64,000 nucleotides of DNA from Caballeronia insecticola (GTDB taxonomy: Bacteria > Pseudomonadota > Gammaproteobacteria > Burkholderiales > Burkholderiaceae): the NCBI RefSeq assembly GCF_000402035.1, contig NC_021289.1:434001-498000 (forward strand), given 5' to 3'. Shown here piece by piece: positions 17,130-26,300 of the stretch; the first letter of the stretch is position 1, and every line of letters begins with the position of its first letter. Under the pieces are notes generated by a model, which saw only the letters and a list, made by a program, of their open reading frames with translations, ran no database searches and was not told where the DNA came from. The position numbers were made by a program, and so were the translations under genes.

Positions 17130-17207
17130 TAGTATCGGGAAGCGTTGCAAGCATGCGTGCAGCGCACTTCCTCTCATGGCGCTCAGGTTTCAATTCAGGT
17201 TTCAATC

Positions 17208-18059
17208 ATGCAAGAAGGTATCGTGCCGAACGACTCGGTATCGGGCTCAACGGCGGGATCAACAGCAGGCTCAACAGCGGCCCCGACTGCACGGCGCGCT
17301 CGCCTGCGCAGGCCGCTCGCGTCGCAGAAGATCGCGTTGCCCGATCTGACGTCGCTGATTTCGCACGACTCGCACGAGCCCATCGGCAAGCAGATTTTTC
17401 GGGCGCTGCGTCAGGCTATTTTCGCGGGGCAACTCGTGCCGGGCACGCCGCTCTCCGAAAAGGAAGTGTCGGACATGTTTCAGGTTTCGCGTCAGCCCGT
17501 GCGCGAGACGTTCATCAAGCTTGTCGAGGCCGGTGTATTGCAAGTGCTGCCGCAGCGCGGCACGTTCGTTAAAAAGATCTCGCCGCGTCAGGTGCGTGAA
17601 GGGCGCTTCATTCGCGAGGCGATCGAAACGGCGGTTGCCCGCAAGGCCGCGGTCGCCATCACCGATTCACAACTCGACGATCTCGCCGCGAACCTGCGCG
17701 AGCAGAAGAGCGCATCGAAGGTGAACGATACCGGCGCGTTCCTCACGCTCGACGAACAGTTCCATATGATGATCGCGCAATCGATCGACTGCGTCGCCGC
17801 ATGGGACACCATCCAGGACATCAAGGCGCAGATGGATCGCGTGCGCTATCTGAGCTTGCCGGATGTGTCGCCGCTCGATTTGCTCATCAAGCAGCATGCG
17901 CGCATCGTGAGTGCATTGAAGGCGCATGATCCCGATGGCGCCGAAGACGCGATGCGCGCGCATCTGCGGGAGATTCTGGTGTCGCTGCATCCGATCGCCG
18001 AGCGCAATCCCGACTGGTTCGAGCCGGATGAACCCGAACGCGTTGCGTTGGGTTCGTAG
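17208..18059 (+). CDS. GntR-family regulator with FCD domain
   Basis: About 283 residues. An unusual Gly-Ser-Thr-Ala repeated N-terminal tail (GSTAGSTAGSTA) leads to a GntR winged helix (EPIGKQIFRALRQAIFAGQL, LSEKEVSDMFQVSRQPVRE) and an alpha-helical FCD ligand domain with the metal-type residues of FadR-class regulators (LDEQFHMMIAQ, KQHARIVSAL). It should repress the cluster until a sugar acid binds. The start is uncertain: ATG 17208 lacks a strong ribosome site, and the frame is open back to 17145. A GntR-like operator is at 11922-11939. A clear terminator follows the gene. Confidence 0.87.
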   Translation: MQEGIVPNDSVSGSTAGSTAGSTAAPTARRARLRRPLASQKIALPDLTSLISHDSHEPIGKQIFRALRQAIFAGQLVPGTPLSEKEVSDMFQVSRQPVRETFIKLVEAGVLQVLPQRGTFVKKISPRQVREGRFIREAIETAVARKAAVAITDSQLDDLAANLREQKSASKVNDTGAFLTLDEQFHMMIAQSIDCVAAWDTIQDIKAQMDRVRYLSLPDVSPLDLLIKQHARIVSALKAHDPDGAEDAMRAHLREILVSLHPIAERNPDWFEPDEPERVALGS

Positions 18060-18077
18060 AGAAAAACGCGATCAACG

Positions 18078-18106
18078 AAAAGAGCGGCACGTAGCCGCTC
18101 TTTTTT
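18078..18106 (+). terminator. Intrinsic terminator after the GntR gene
   Basis: AAAAGAGCGGC, loop ACGTA, GCCGCTCTTTTTT: an 11-bp perfect stem ending in a T-run. It closes the plus-strand hexuronate run. The A-run on its left also lets it end minus-strand transcription from the convergent dehydrogenase gene. Confidence 0.92.
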
Positions 18107-18153
18107 ATTTCGACGCTGCATTCATGCGCTCGTGCTTTCAGAGCGAAGACGCA

Positions 18154-19239
18154 TCAGGCTGCCTTGGCTACCGCCTGCTCGACGAACGCGCATACGGCGG
18201 CGGTCACTTGCGCGGTGGTCGCCGTTCCGCCGAGGTCGCCCGTGTGCAGGGACGGATCGGCGGTGACGGCTTCGACGGCGGCCATCACACGCTTGGCAGC
18301 TTCGAATTCGCCGAGATGTTCAAGCAGCATCACGACGGACCAGAACGTGCCGATAGGATTGGCGAGACCTTTACCCATGATGTCGAAGGCGGAGCCGTGG
18401 ATCGGCTCGAACATCGACGGATAGCGGCGTTCGGGATCGATGTTGCCCGTCGGTGCGATGCCGAGGCTGCCCGCGAGTGCGGCGGCCAAATCGCTCAGTA
18501 TGTCGGCGTGCAGGTTGGTCGCGACGACGGTATCGAGCGTCGCGGGACGATTGACCATGCGCGCCGTGGCGGCATCGACGAGTTCCTTGTCCCACTTCAC
18601 GTCCGGGAATTCCTTCGAGATCTCCAGCGCGATTTCATCCCACATGACCATCGCGTGACGCTGGGCGTTGCTCTTCGTGATGACGGTCAGCAGCTTGCGC
18701 GGACGCGATTGCGCCAGTTTGAATGCAAAACGCATAATGCGTTCGACACCGGCGCGCGTCAGGATCGATACATCGGTCGCCGCCTCGATCGGATGGCCCT
18801 GATGCACACGGCCGCCGACGCCCGAATATTCCCCTTCCGAGTTCTCGCGCACGATCACCCAGTTCAGGTCTTCCGGCTTGCAGCGCTTGAGCGGCGCGTC
18901 GATGCCCGGCAGGATGCGCGTCGGGCGCACGTTGGCGTACTGATCCAACCCCTGGCAGATTTTCAGGCGCAGGCCCCACAGCGTGATGTGATCGGGCACG
19001 TCCGGATCGCCGGCGGAGCCGAAAAGAATCGCGTCCTTGTCGCGGATCGCGTCCAGCCCGTCGGCGGGCATCATCACGCCATGCTGGCGGTAGTAGTCCG
19101 CGCCCCAATCGAAATTCTCGAATTTGAATTCAAAATTTTGAGTGCAACGTGCGAGCGCTTCGAGCACTTGCTGGCCCGCGGGCACGACTTCCTTGCCGAT
19201 GCCGTCGCCGGGAATGGTTGCGATGCGATAAGTCTTCAT
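18154..19239 (-). CDS. Tartrate/D-malate dehydrogenase-type decarboxylating dehydrogenase
   Basis: A 361-residue member of the isocitrate/isopropylmalate dehydrogenase family. IATIPGDGIGKEVVPAG opens the nucleotide domain, VRENSEGEYSGVGGR marks the tartrate dehydrogenase-like substrate loop, and NLHADILSDLAAALAGSLG and EPIHGSAFDI complete the metal and NAD site. Likely reactions are oxidation and decarboxylation of tartrate or D-malate. The frame opens at 19287, but GGAGACAGACC precedes the ATG at 19239. Codons for about residues 33-41 are unusually AT-rich and resemble the nearby intergenic repeat. It is convergent with the hexuronate run, sharing its terminator. Confidence 0.86.
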   Translation of the reverse strand: MKTYRIATIPGDGIGKEVVPAGQQVLEALARCTQNFEFKFENFDWGADYYRQHGVMMPADGLDAIRDKDAILFGSAGDPDVPDHITLWGLRLKICQGLDQYANVRPTRILPGIDAPLKRCKPEDLNWVIVRENSEGEYSGVGGRVHQGHPIEAATDVSILTRAGVERIMRFAFKLAQSRPRKLLTVITKSNAQRHAMVMWDEIALEISKEFPDVKWDKELVDAATARMVNRPATLDTVVATNLHADILSDLAAALAGSLGIAPTGNIDPERRYPSMFEPIHGSAFDIMGKGLANPIGTFWSVVMLLEHLGEFEAAKRVMAAVEAVTADPSLHTGDLGGTATTAQVTAAVCAFVEQAVAKAA

Positions 19240-19320
19240 GGTCTGTCTCCGTCTCCGATCTATTGGGGTGGTGCGGCGTGAAGTCACTTTACCGAAGTTG
19301 AAGCCTTGAAACCGGGGCTG

Positions 19321-19347
19321 GAGTCAAAGCATCTTTAACTTTGATTC
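19321..19347. promoter_or_regulatory. Imperfect 9+9 inverted repeat in the divergent gap
   Basis: GAGTCAAAG and CTTTGATTC pair at 8 of 9 positions with a 9-base spacer. It lies between the divergent dehydrogenase (start 19239) and the exporter genes, a fitting place for an operator. A TATACT -10-like hexamer occurs near 19431, facing the exporter genes. Confidence 0.4.
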
Positions 19348-19492
19348 ACAAGTGGAGTGCGAGCGAAGGTCCGGCACGACGCGCAAGGCTGCGTCCATAT
19401 ACGACAGCGGGCGCGATACCCCGCGGCGCTATACTGAACGTCCCTTCACTGCATCCCGAACCGCGAGCCGCACTGCGGCGCAAGCTCATAAA

Positions 19493-20701
19493 TTGGCCGA
19501 ACACGACCTCGAAAAACTCAAAATCGACCGGGGACCCTCCGCCGCCGTGCCGCGGCGCCGTCGAAACTGGTTCCGTTATGTCCTCATCGCGCTGATCCTG
19601 CTTGCGCTGGCTGCCGTCGCGTTCAGGCTCACCGGTCCGCAAGCCGTGGAGAGCGCCACGGTCACGTCCGTTTATCCATCGCAGAGTTACACGCTGCTGA
19701 ACGCCACCGGTTATGTCGTGCCGCAGCGCAAGGCGGCAGTGGCCTCGAAGGGGCAAGGGCGCGTCGAATGGCTTGGCGTGCTCGAAGGCACCGTGGTGAA
19801 GGAAGGGCAGATCATCGCGCGGCTCGAAAGCGATGACGTCGCCGCTTCGCTCGCGCAGGCACAGGCGCAAGTCAAGGTCGCGCAGGCGAATCTCGAACTG
19901 CAACGCGCCGAGCTCAAGAACGCGGAAGTGGACCTCAAACGCTTCAAGATCCTCGCACCGCAAGGCGCGATTCCGGCAACGCAGTACGACGCCGCGCTCG
20001 CACGTTACGACAAGGCGCAAGCCTCCCTCAACAGCGACGCAGCCTCGATCGTCTCCGCGCGCGCCAATGCGCAGGCGGCGCAGGTTGCGGTCAATCAGAC
20101 GGTGATCCGCGCGCCCTTCGATGGCGTCGTGCTCGAAAAACACGCGAATGTGGGCGACAACATCACGCCGTTCTCGTCGGCGTCGGACAGCAAGGGCGCG
20201 GTCGTCACCATCGCCGACATGAAGACGCTCGAAGTCGAAGCCGATGTCGCCGAATCGAATATCTCGCGCATCAGCGTGGAGCAGCCGTGCGAGATCCAGC
20301 TCGACGCATTGCCCGATGTGCGCTTCGCGGGCCGCGTGTCGCGCACGGTGCCGACGGTCGATCGCTCGAAGGCGACGGTGCTCGTGAAGGTGCGCTTCGT
20401 CGATCGCGATGCACGCGTCTTGCCGGACATGTCCGCGAAAGTCGCGTTTCTTTCGAAGCCGGTGCCGCCCGAAGAGAAGAAGGCCGTTGTGGCCGTGCAG
20501 CCATCGGCGGTCGTCACGCGCGGCGAACGCAAGGTCGTCTACAAGATCGACAACGACACCGCGCGCGAAGTGCCCGTGACGACGGGCGAGCGCATCGGCG
20601 ATCTGCTTGCCGTGCAGGGCGTCAAACCCGGCGACGTGGTCGTGCTGTCGCCCGGCGACAAGCTCAAGAACGGCGCCCGTGTCACCCTCGCGAAGAAATA
20701 G
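19493..20701 (+). CDS. Periplasmic adaptor (membrane fusion) protein of an ABC exporter
   Basis: A HlyD/MacA-type adaptor anchored by one N-terminal helix (YVLIALILLALAAVAF). The order is lipoyl half-motif (GYVVPQRKAAVASKGQGRVEWLGV), alpha-helical hairpin (about LAQAQAQVKVAQANLELQRA), second lipoyl half (TVIRAPFDGVVLEKHANVGD) and beta-barrel. The start is uncertain. The frame is open from an ATG at 19352, but a likely -10 (TATACT) lies after that ATG. Relatives begin close to the EHDLEKLKIDR segment, so I chose the TTG at 19493 (about 402 residues). It overlaps nothing; the ATPase gene begins 2 bp after its stop. Confidence 0.8.
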   Translation: MAEHDLEKLKIDRGPSAAVPRRRRNWFRYVLIALILLALAAVAFRLTGPQAVESATVTSVYPSQSYTLLNATGYVVPQRKAAVASKGQGRVEWLGVLEGTVVKEGQIIARLESDDVAASLAQAQAQVKVAQANLELQRAELKNAEVDLKRFKILAPQGAIPATQYDAALARYDKAQASLNSDAASIVSARANAQAAQVAVNQTVIRAPFDGVVLEKHANVGDNITPFSSASDSKGAVVTIADMKTLEVEADVAESNISRISVEQPCEIQLDALPDVRFAGRVSRTVPTVDRSKATVLVKVRFVDRDARVLPDMSAKVAFLSKPVPPEEKKAVVAVQPSAVVTRGERKVVYKIDNDTAREVPVTTGERIGDLLAVQGVKPGDVVVLSPGDKLKNGARVTLAKK

Positions 20702-20702
20702 C

Positions 20703-21395
20703 GTGAGCACGACGCCCCTGGTTCAGATCAGCCACGTCGCAAAGGCGTATCGACGCGGCGTGCAGACGGTGCCGGTGCTGACCGACATCACGCTGTCGAT
20801 CGCGGAAGGCGATTTCGTCGCGTTGATGGGCCCGTCCGGCTCCGGCAAGAGCACGCTGCTCAACCTGATCGCGGGCATCGACCGGCCCGATAGCGGCGAG
20901 TTGCTCGTCGGCGGGCTCGACATCACGCGTCTGCCGGAAGCTTCGCTCGCGGACTGGCGCGCCGCGAACGTAGGCTTCATCTTCCAGTTCTATAACCTGA
21001 TGCCGGTGCTCTCCGCGTTCGAGAATGTCGAATTGCCGCTGATGCTCACGCGTCTCACGCGTCACGAACGGCGTGAGCGCGTCGCGATGGTGCTCGACAT
21101 GGTCAACATGGCCGACCGCATGAGTCACTATCCGTCGGAGCTGTCGGGCGGGCAGCAACAGCGCGTCGCGATCGCGCGGGCGTTGATCACGGACCCGAAG
21201 CTCATCGTCGCCGATGAACCGACCGGCGATCTCGACCGCACTTCCGCCGCCGATGTCCTCACGATGCTTCAGCGTTTGAACGACAAACTCGGCAAAACCA
21301 TCATCATGGTGACGCACGATGCGCACGCGGCCGCAGCGGCGAAGGCGCTCGTGCATCTGGAAAAGGGAGAGCTGATCGATGCAACCCCGCGCTGA
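20703..21395 (+). CDS. ABC transporter ATP-binding protein, MacB/LolD type
   Basis: About 230 residues with all ABC motifs: Walker [11 protein letters not shown]-loop [12 protein letters not shown], signature [15 protein letters not shown], Walker [13 protein letters not shown] and the switch His in VTHDAH. The FYNLMP segment is typical of the MacB/LolD branch, which powers lipoprotein or efflux transport across the periplasm. It starts at GTG 20703, directly after the adaptor stop, with only a weak ribosome site, suggesting translational coupling. Two permease genes follow closely. Confidence 0.9.
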   Translation: MSTTPLVQISHVAKAYRRGVQTVPVLTDITLSIAEGDFVALMGPSGSGKSTLLNLIAGIDRPDSGELLVGGLDITRLPEASLADWRAANVGFIFQFYNLMPVLSAFENVELPLMLTRLTRHERRERVAMVLDMVNMADRMSHYPSELSGGQQQRVAIARALITDPKLIVADEPTGDLDRTSAADVLTMLQRLNDKLGKTIIMVTHDAHAAAAAKALVHLEKGELIDATPR

Positions 21396-21401
21396 GCCGT
21401 C

Positions 21402-22556
21402 ATGTTCCTGCTCAAGCTGATCCTGCGCAACGCGCTGCGTCACAAGCTGCGCACCGCGCTGACGGTGCTCGGCCTGACCATCGCCGTGCTCGCATACGGC
21501 CTGCTGCATACGGTCGTCGATGCGTGGTATGCGGGCGCGTCGGCGGCATCGAATGCGCGGCTCGTCACGCGCAACGCAATCTCGCTTGTGTTTCCGTTGC
21601 CGCTCGCCTATGAAAACCGCATACGCGGCGTCGACGGCGTAACGATCGTCGCGCGTTCGAACTGGTTCGGCGGTGTCTATCGAGACCCGAAGAATTTCTT
21701 CGCGCAATTCGCCGTGTCGGACAACTATCTCGATCTCTATCCCGAGTTCATCCTCTCCGAGCAGGCACGCGCCGATTATCAACGCGATCGCAAAGGCTGC
21801 CTCATCGGACGACAACTCGCGGATCAATTCGGCTTCAAGGTCGGCGACGTGATTCCGCTCAAAGGCACGATCTATCCCGGCACTTTTGATTTCGTCGTGC
21901 GCGGCATCATGGAAGGCCGCGACGAATCGACCATCACGCGGCAACTGATCTTTCACTGGGAGTATCTGAACGAGACGATCCGCAAGACGACCAAGCGTCA
22001 GGTCGATCAGGTCGGCGTCTATGTAGTCGGCATCAAGGACCCGGACGATGCGGCGACGGTCTCGCGCAACATCGACACTGTCTTCAAGAACTCGCTTGCC
22101 GAAACGCTGACGGAAACGGAGCAGGCATTTCAGCTCGGCTTTGTCGCGATGTCGAATCAGATCATTGCGGCGATACGCGTCGTGTCATATGTCGTCATCT
22201 TGATCATCATGGCGGTGATGGCCAACGCGATGGCCATGAGCGCGCGCGAACGCACTACCGAATACGCGACGCTGAAGGCGCTCGGCTTTGGATCGGCGTT
22301 TCTCTCGATGCTCGTGTTTGGCGAATCGGTGGCGATATGCACGATCGGCGGCGGCATCGGCATTCTCGCGACGCCGCCTGTCGCCGAAATCTTCAAGCAC
22401 GCAACGGGCGGCGTGTTCCCGGTCTTCATGGTGTCGCACGAAACGATGCTGCTGCAAGGCGCATGCGCGCTCGTCGTTGCGTTGGCGGCGGCGATTGTGC
22501 CGGCGGTGCAGGCAAGCCGCGTGCGCATCGTCGAAGGCCTGCGGGCCATCGGCTGA
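21402..22556 (+). CDS. ABC exporter permease, MacB/FtsX fold (first)
   Basis: A 384-residue permease. One N-terminal helix (ALTVLGLTIAVLAYGLL) is followed by a periplasmic MacB core of about 200 residues and three C-terminal helices, the MacB/FtsX arrangement. It contains the coupling segment ARERTTEYATLKALGFGS, which contacts the ATPase. It starts 6 bp after the ATPase stop. It differs clearly from the second permease, so the exporter is probably a heterodimer rather than a MacB homodimer. Confidence 0.88.
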   Translation: MFLLKLILRNALRHKLRTALTVLGLTIAVLAYGLLHTVVDAWYAGASAASNARLVTRNAISLVFPLPLAYENRIRGVDGVTIVARSNWFGGVYRDPKNFFAQFAVSDNYLDLYPEFILSEQARADYQRDRKGCLIGRQLADQFGFKVGDVIPLKGTIYPGTFDFVVRGIMEGRDESTITRQLIFHWEYLNETIRKTTKRQVDQVGVYVVGIKDPDDAATVSRNIDTVFKNSLAETLTETEQAFQLGFVAMSNQIIAAIRVVSYVVILIIMAVMANAMAMSARERTTEYATLKALGFGSAFLSMLVFGESVAICTIGGGIGILATPPVAEIFKHATGGVFPVFMVSHETMLLQGACALVVALAAAIVPAVQASRVRIVEGLRAIG

Positions 22557-22565
22557 GGCGCGGCA

Positions 22566-23732
22566 ATGGCGATTCCCGTTTCCTACGTCGCACGCAATCT
22601 CTGGGCACGGCGCCTGACGACGATGCTCACCGCGGGCGGACTCGCGCTCGTCGTGTTCGTATTCGCGACCGTGCTGATGCTCGATGCGGGCCTCAAGAAG
22701 ACGCTCGTTTCGACCGGCGAAGCGGACAACGTCGTCGTGATTCGCAAGGGCGCGGAAACGGAGATTCAAAGCGCCATCGATCGCGGTCAGGCGAACGTGA
22801 TGGAAATGCATCCATCGGTCGCGATGAACGGCGACGGCCGGCCGCTCGCATCGAAAGAAACCGTGGTGCTGATATCGCTGACCAAGCTCGGCACGAACAC
22901 GCCTGCGAACGTCGTGATTCGTGGCGTCTCGCCGATGGGCGTGCAACTGCGTCCGCAAGTGAAGCTCACGGCGGGGCGTATGTTCAGGCACGGGTCGTCG
23001 GAGATCATCGTCGGCAGCAGCATTGCCAAGGGCTTCGGCGGCACGCGTATCGGCGATCATCTGCGTTTCGCGCAGCGCGACTGGACTGTCGTCGGCCATT
23101 ACGATGCGGGCGGTAGCGGCTTCGATTCGGAAATCTGGGGCGATGTCGATCAGCTGATGCAATCGTTCCGGCGCACGACTTATTCGTCGATGGTCGTGCG
23201 CCTCGCGCGCAGCGATGCATTCGAGCGCTTCAGATCGGATATCGACGTGGACCCGCGTCTCGCCGACGAAGCGAAGCGCGAGCAAGTGTTCTACGGCGAT
23301 CAGTCGAAGGCGCTGTCGACGTTCATCAACATCTTAGGCTTTACGCTGTCGATCATCTTCTCGATCGCGGCGATGATCGGCGCAATGATCACGATGTATG
23401 CGTCGGTCGCGAACCGTGTCGCCGAGATCGGCACCTTGCGCGCGCTCGGCTTCAAGCGCTTCGACGTGCTCGGTGCGTTTCTGCTCGAAGCGTTGTTACT
23501 GGGCTTGGTCGGCGGCATCGCAGGGCTTGGTTGCGCCGCGCTCATGCAGCTCGCTTCGTTTTCGACAACCAACTTCCAGACCTTCGCGGACTTGTCGTTC
23601 CGCTTCATTCTCACGCCTTCCGTCATCGTGAAGACGTTGGTGTTTTCGGTCATCATGGGATTCGTCGGCGGATTCCTGCCGGCGATGCGGGCTTCGCGGA
23701 TGAATATCGTCGATGCATTGCGGACGCGTTGA
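22566..23732 (+). CDS. ABC exporter permease, MacB/FtsX fold (second)
   Basis: A 388-residue partner permease with the same layout: an N-terminal helix (GGLALVVFVFATVLMLDAG), a periplasmic domain and C-terminal helices with the coupling sequence VANRVAEIGTLRALGFKRFDV. It starts 9 bp after the first permease. Adaptor, ATPase and two permeases form one operon of about 4.2 kb. No outer-membrane channel gene is nearby, so export beyond the periplasm would need a TolC-like partner elsewhere. Cargo is unknown. Confidence 0.88.
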   Translation: MAIPVSYVARNLWARRLTTMLTAGGLALVVFVFATVLMLDAGLKKTLVSTGEADNVVVIRKGAETEIQSAIDRGQANVMEMHPSVAMNGDGRPLASKETVVLISLTKLGTNTPANVVIRGVSPMGVQLRPQVKLTAGRMFRHGSSEIIVGSSIAKGFGGTRIGDHLRFAQRDWTVVGHYDAGGSGFDSEIWGDVDQLMQSFRRTTYSSMVVRLARSDAFERFRSDIDVDPRLADEAKREQVFYGDQSKALSTFINILGFTLSIIFSIAAMIGAMITMYASVANRVAEIGTLRALGFKRFDVLGAFLLEALLLGLVGGIAGLGCAALMQLASFSTTNFQTFADLSFRFILTPSVIVKTLVFSVIMGFVGGFLPAMRASRMNIVDALRTR

Positions 23733-23868
23733 GTCGCATGACGATTCGGTTTCATCGAACCATCGGTCCTGAACTTTTGAATGTTCATAAGCGGGCGCGC
23801 GGCGTAGAGTCGGATTCATCAAGCGATTGGCTTATCGCTTTCAATCCGGTTTTGCAGGAGAATCCATC

Positions 23869-24261
23869 ATGCCGCTCGTCAGAATCTCGCTTCTCAAAGG
23901 CAAGCCGCGCGAACATATCCGCGCCATTTCCAATGGCGTGCATGAAGCGCTAGTCGAAGCCTTCAAGGTGCCCGCAGACGATCGCTTCCAGCTGATCCAG
24001 CAGTTCGAACGCGACGACTTCATCTACGATCCCGCTTATCTCGATGTCGAACGAAGCGACGATCTCGTGTTCATCCACATCACCGCGAGCGACTGGCGCG
24101 ATACCGCGACGAAGAAGGCGTTTTATAAGACGCTGGTTGCAAAGCTCGCGGCATCGCCCGGATTGCGGCCCGACGACGTGATGATTGCGCTTGCGCCGAA
24201 TCGTCGCGAGGACTGGTCGTTCGGGCGCGGGCTCGCGCAATATGTGGAGGACGCAGCCTGA
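23869..24261 (+). CDS. Tautomerase-superfamily protein
   Basis: A 130-residue protein beginning MPLVRISLLKGKPREHIRAI. Proline directly after the initiator Met is the catalytic base of tautomerases, and the arginine-rich ending (LAPNRREDWSFGRG) resembles malonate semialdehyde decarboxylase-like members. A good ribosome site (GCAGGAG) fixes the ATG at 23869, which exposes Pro as the first residue; an upstream start would bury it. Substrate unknown. A GFA-type gene follows by 28 bp. Confidence 0.82.
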   Translation: MPLVRISLLKGKPREHIRAISNGVHEALVEAFKVPADDRFQLIQQFERDDFIYDPAYLDVERSDDLVFIHITASDWRDTATKKAFYKTLVAKLAASPGLRPDDVMIALAPNRREDWSFGRGLAQYVEDAA

Positions 24262-24289
24262 CGATAGCCGCAAAGGAGGCGGACGCACA

Positions 24290-24661
24290 ATGACCCCGAC
24301 AATCCTGAAAGGCGCGTGCCATTGCGGGGCGATAACTTTCGAAGTCGACACGCCGCTAGAACCCGCCGTGCGCTGCAATTGCAGTTTGTGCCGGCGGCGT
24401 GGCGCGGTCATGTCGCCGCCTTTTCCCGCTGGCAAGCTACGCATCCTTTCAGGTGAAAGCGAACTCGCGAGTTATCAATTCAACACGCGCGTCGCCAAAC
24501 ATTTCTTCTGCAAGCGCTGTGGAATTTACACGTTCCATCAGACGCGGACGAACCCGGATCATTGGCGCGTGAATCTCGGTTGCGTCGAAGGTATCGATGC
24601 GTATTCGCTCGACGCCCCCGTCGCGGACGGCGCGAGCAGTTCTATCGTCGGCAAAGCCTAG
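24290..24661 (+). CDS. GFA-family (glutathione-dependent formaldehyde-activating enzyme-like) protein
   Basis: A 123-residue zinc protein of the GFA/CENP-V fold. The three cysteine groups are CHCG near the N terminus, CNCSLCRRRG and CKRCGIYTFH. AAAGGAGG lies 10 bp before the ATG at 24290. Members bind thiol adducts or have unknown roles; true glutathione-formaldehyde activation is not safe to assume here. It lies just after the tautomerase gene and may be cotranscribed with it. Confidence 0.85.
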   Translation: MTPTILKGACHCGAITFEVDTPLEPAVRCNCSLCRRRGAVMSPPFPAGKLRILSGESELASYQFNTRVAKHFFCKRCGIYTFHQTRTNPDHWRVNLGCVEGIDAYSLDAPVADGASSSIVGKA

Positions 24662-24818
24662 CGCGTTAGCGCATGAGTGAAGGGCGCCGGGAACGCAACG
24701 TGCTTATCCCCGGCACCCACGAGCCGTTCGCCCTTTGACGTCCGCTCTTTGACGTTCGACGGGCAACCGCATCAGCAACGAACGGCCTTCGATAAATACA
24801 CTCATACGGAGCGCCGCC

Positions 24819-26300
24819 ATGGCCGAGAAGCCGCCCAAGCCCACGTCCAACGAACCCGATGCGGTACGTCGCCGGTTGCTCGCGGCGCTTGCCGGAACGG
24901 CCATGCTATCCGCGTGCGGGGGCAGTGGCAGCGACGACAATTCGGGCACCGTCACGCCGACGAGTCCCGTCGGTAACATTCCGCCCGATCGCGCGAATCT
25001 TCCGCGGCCCGCGTTGCCTGCACCGGCGACATCGGGCATCGATCACATCGTGCTCGTCACCATGGAGAACCGCTCCTTCGATCATCTGCTCGGCTGGGTG
25101 CCGGGCGCGGAAGGCACGCAAGCGGGCAGACAACTCACCGATGCATTCGGCACGGCGCAGTCCACGTTCTCGCTTTCGGCGAACGCGGCATACGGCTTTC
25201 AGGGCTGTCAGTTCGCCGATCCGAATCATATGTATAGCGCGGGCCGCACGCATCTCGCCAACGGCGCGATGAACGGCTTCCTGCTCACGGGCGACACCAA
25301 CGAGACGCGCGGCGATCTGCTGCCTATCGGTTATTTCACCAGCAACGATCTCGACTTTTACAGGCAGGCGGTCGCGCAATACACCGTCTGCGATTACTAC
25401 ATGAGCGGCATTCTCGCCGACACGTTTCCGAACCGCGTCTATCTGCATAGCGGCGAGACGGATCGTTTGAACGATACGGTCGATACATCGTCGCTCTCGA
25501 CCATCTGGGATCGTCTCGACGCAAAGAACGTTTCATCGAAGTATTACTTTCATGATGTGCCATTTACCGCGCTGTACGGCACGCGCTATGTCGGCCGCTC
25601 GAAACTCTTCTCCGAATTTCTCTCCGATGCAGCCGCGGGTAATCTGCCTTCATTCTGCATGGTCGAGCCGAGCTTCGGCGGCGAAGTGAACGGCACATCG
25701 AACGACGATCATCCGCATGCCGATGTGCGCAATGGCCAGGCGTTGCTCGGGCAGATTTACGAAGCGTTGCGTGCGAGCCCGAACTGGAGCACGACGCTCA
25801 TGATCATCGTGTACGACGAGTGGGGCGGCTTCGTTGAACATGTCGCGCCGCCGGTCAAGTCGCTGTCGGCCGCCGAGCAGAAAATGGGCAATGACGGACG
25901 TCTGGGTTTTCGCGTGCCCTGCATGCTGCTCGGGCCGCGTGTGCGGGCGGCCAACGTGGCGCGTTATCCGTTCGATCCCAGCTCGATTCATCAATTGCTT
26001 GCGTGGCGCTTCGGGCTCGATCCGCTCGGCGTGCGCGCAAGCGATCCGACCACGTTCAACATGGCATATGCGCTTGATCTGAGCGACGCGCCGCGCACCG
26101 ATGCGCCGCCGCTGATCGTGCCGCAAGGACCGTTCGGGCAGGCATGTTCGAACGCGCCTTCGAGCGGTTCGGGGCTGGGTTCGATCGACAATGCGCGAGC
26201 CGGTAAAGCCGCCGAAGGCGCATCGCAAACGCCGACGCCCGGCGGACGCTTCGCCGATTTACGCACTAAAGCGACAGCGTTAGGATTTCCATCATCCTGA
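24819..26300 (+). CDS. Phosphoesterase-family lipoprotein (phospholipase C / acid phosphatase AcpA-like)
   Basis: A 493-residue exported hydrolase. An arginine-rich signal (VRRRLLAALAG) ends in the lipobox LSAC, so it is probably a lipoprotein. The PF04185-type core shows DHIVLVTMENRSFDHLLGW, the acidic metal and nucleophile region of this family, then DHPHADVRNGQ and VYDEWGGFVEHV. Relatives cleave phospholipids or phosphate esters outside the cytoplasm. CGGAG stands 9 bp before the ATG. It has no clear operon partner. The C-terminal 60 residues are low-complexity. Confidence 0.85.
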   Translation: MAEKPPKPTSNEPDAVRRRLLAALAGTAMLSACGGSGSDDNSGTVTPTSPVGNIPPDRANLPRPALPAPATSGIDHIVLVTMENRSFDHLLGWVPGAEGTQAGRQLTDAFGTAQSTFSLSANAAYGFQGCQFADPNHMYSAGRTHLANGAMNGFLLTGDTNETRGDLLPIGYFTSNDLDFYRQAVAQYTVCDYYMSGILADTFPNRVYLHSGETDRLNDTVDTSSLSTIWDRLDAKNVSSKYYFHDVPFTALYGTRYVGRSKLFSEFLSDAAAGNLPSFCMVEPSFGGEVNGTSNDDHPHADVRNGQALLGQIYEALRASPNWSTTLMIIVYDEWGGFVEHVAPPVKSLSAAEQKMGNDGRLGFRVPCMLLGPRVRAANVARYPFDPSSIHQLLAWRFGLDPLGVRASDPTTFNMAYALDLSDAPRTDAPPLIVPQGPFGQACSNAPSSGSGLGSIDNARAGKAAEGASQTPTPGGRFADLRTKATALGFPSS

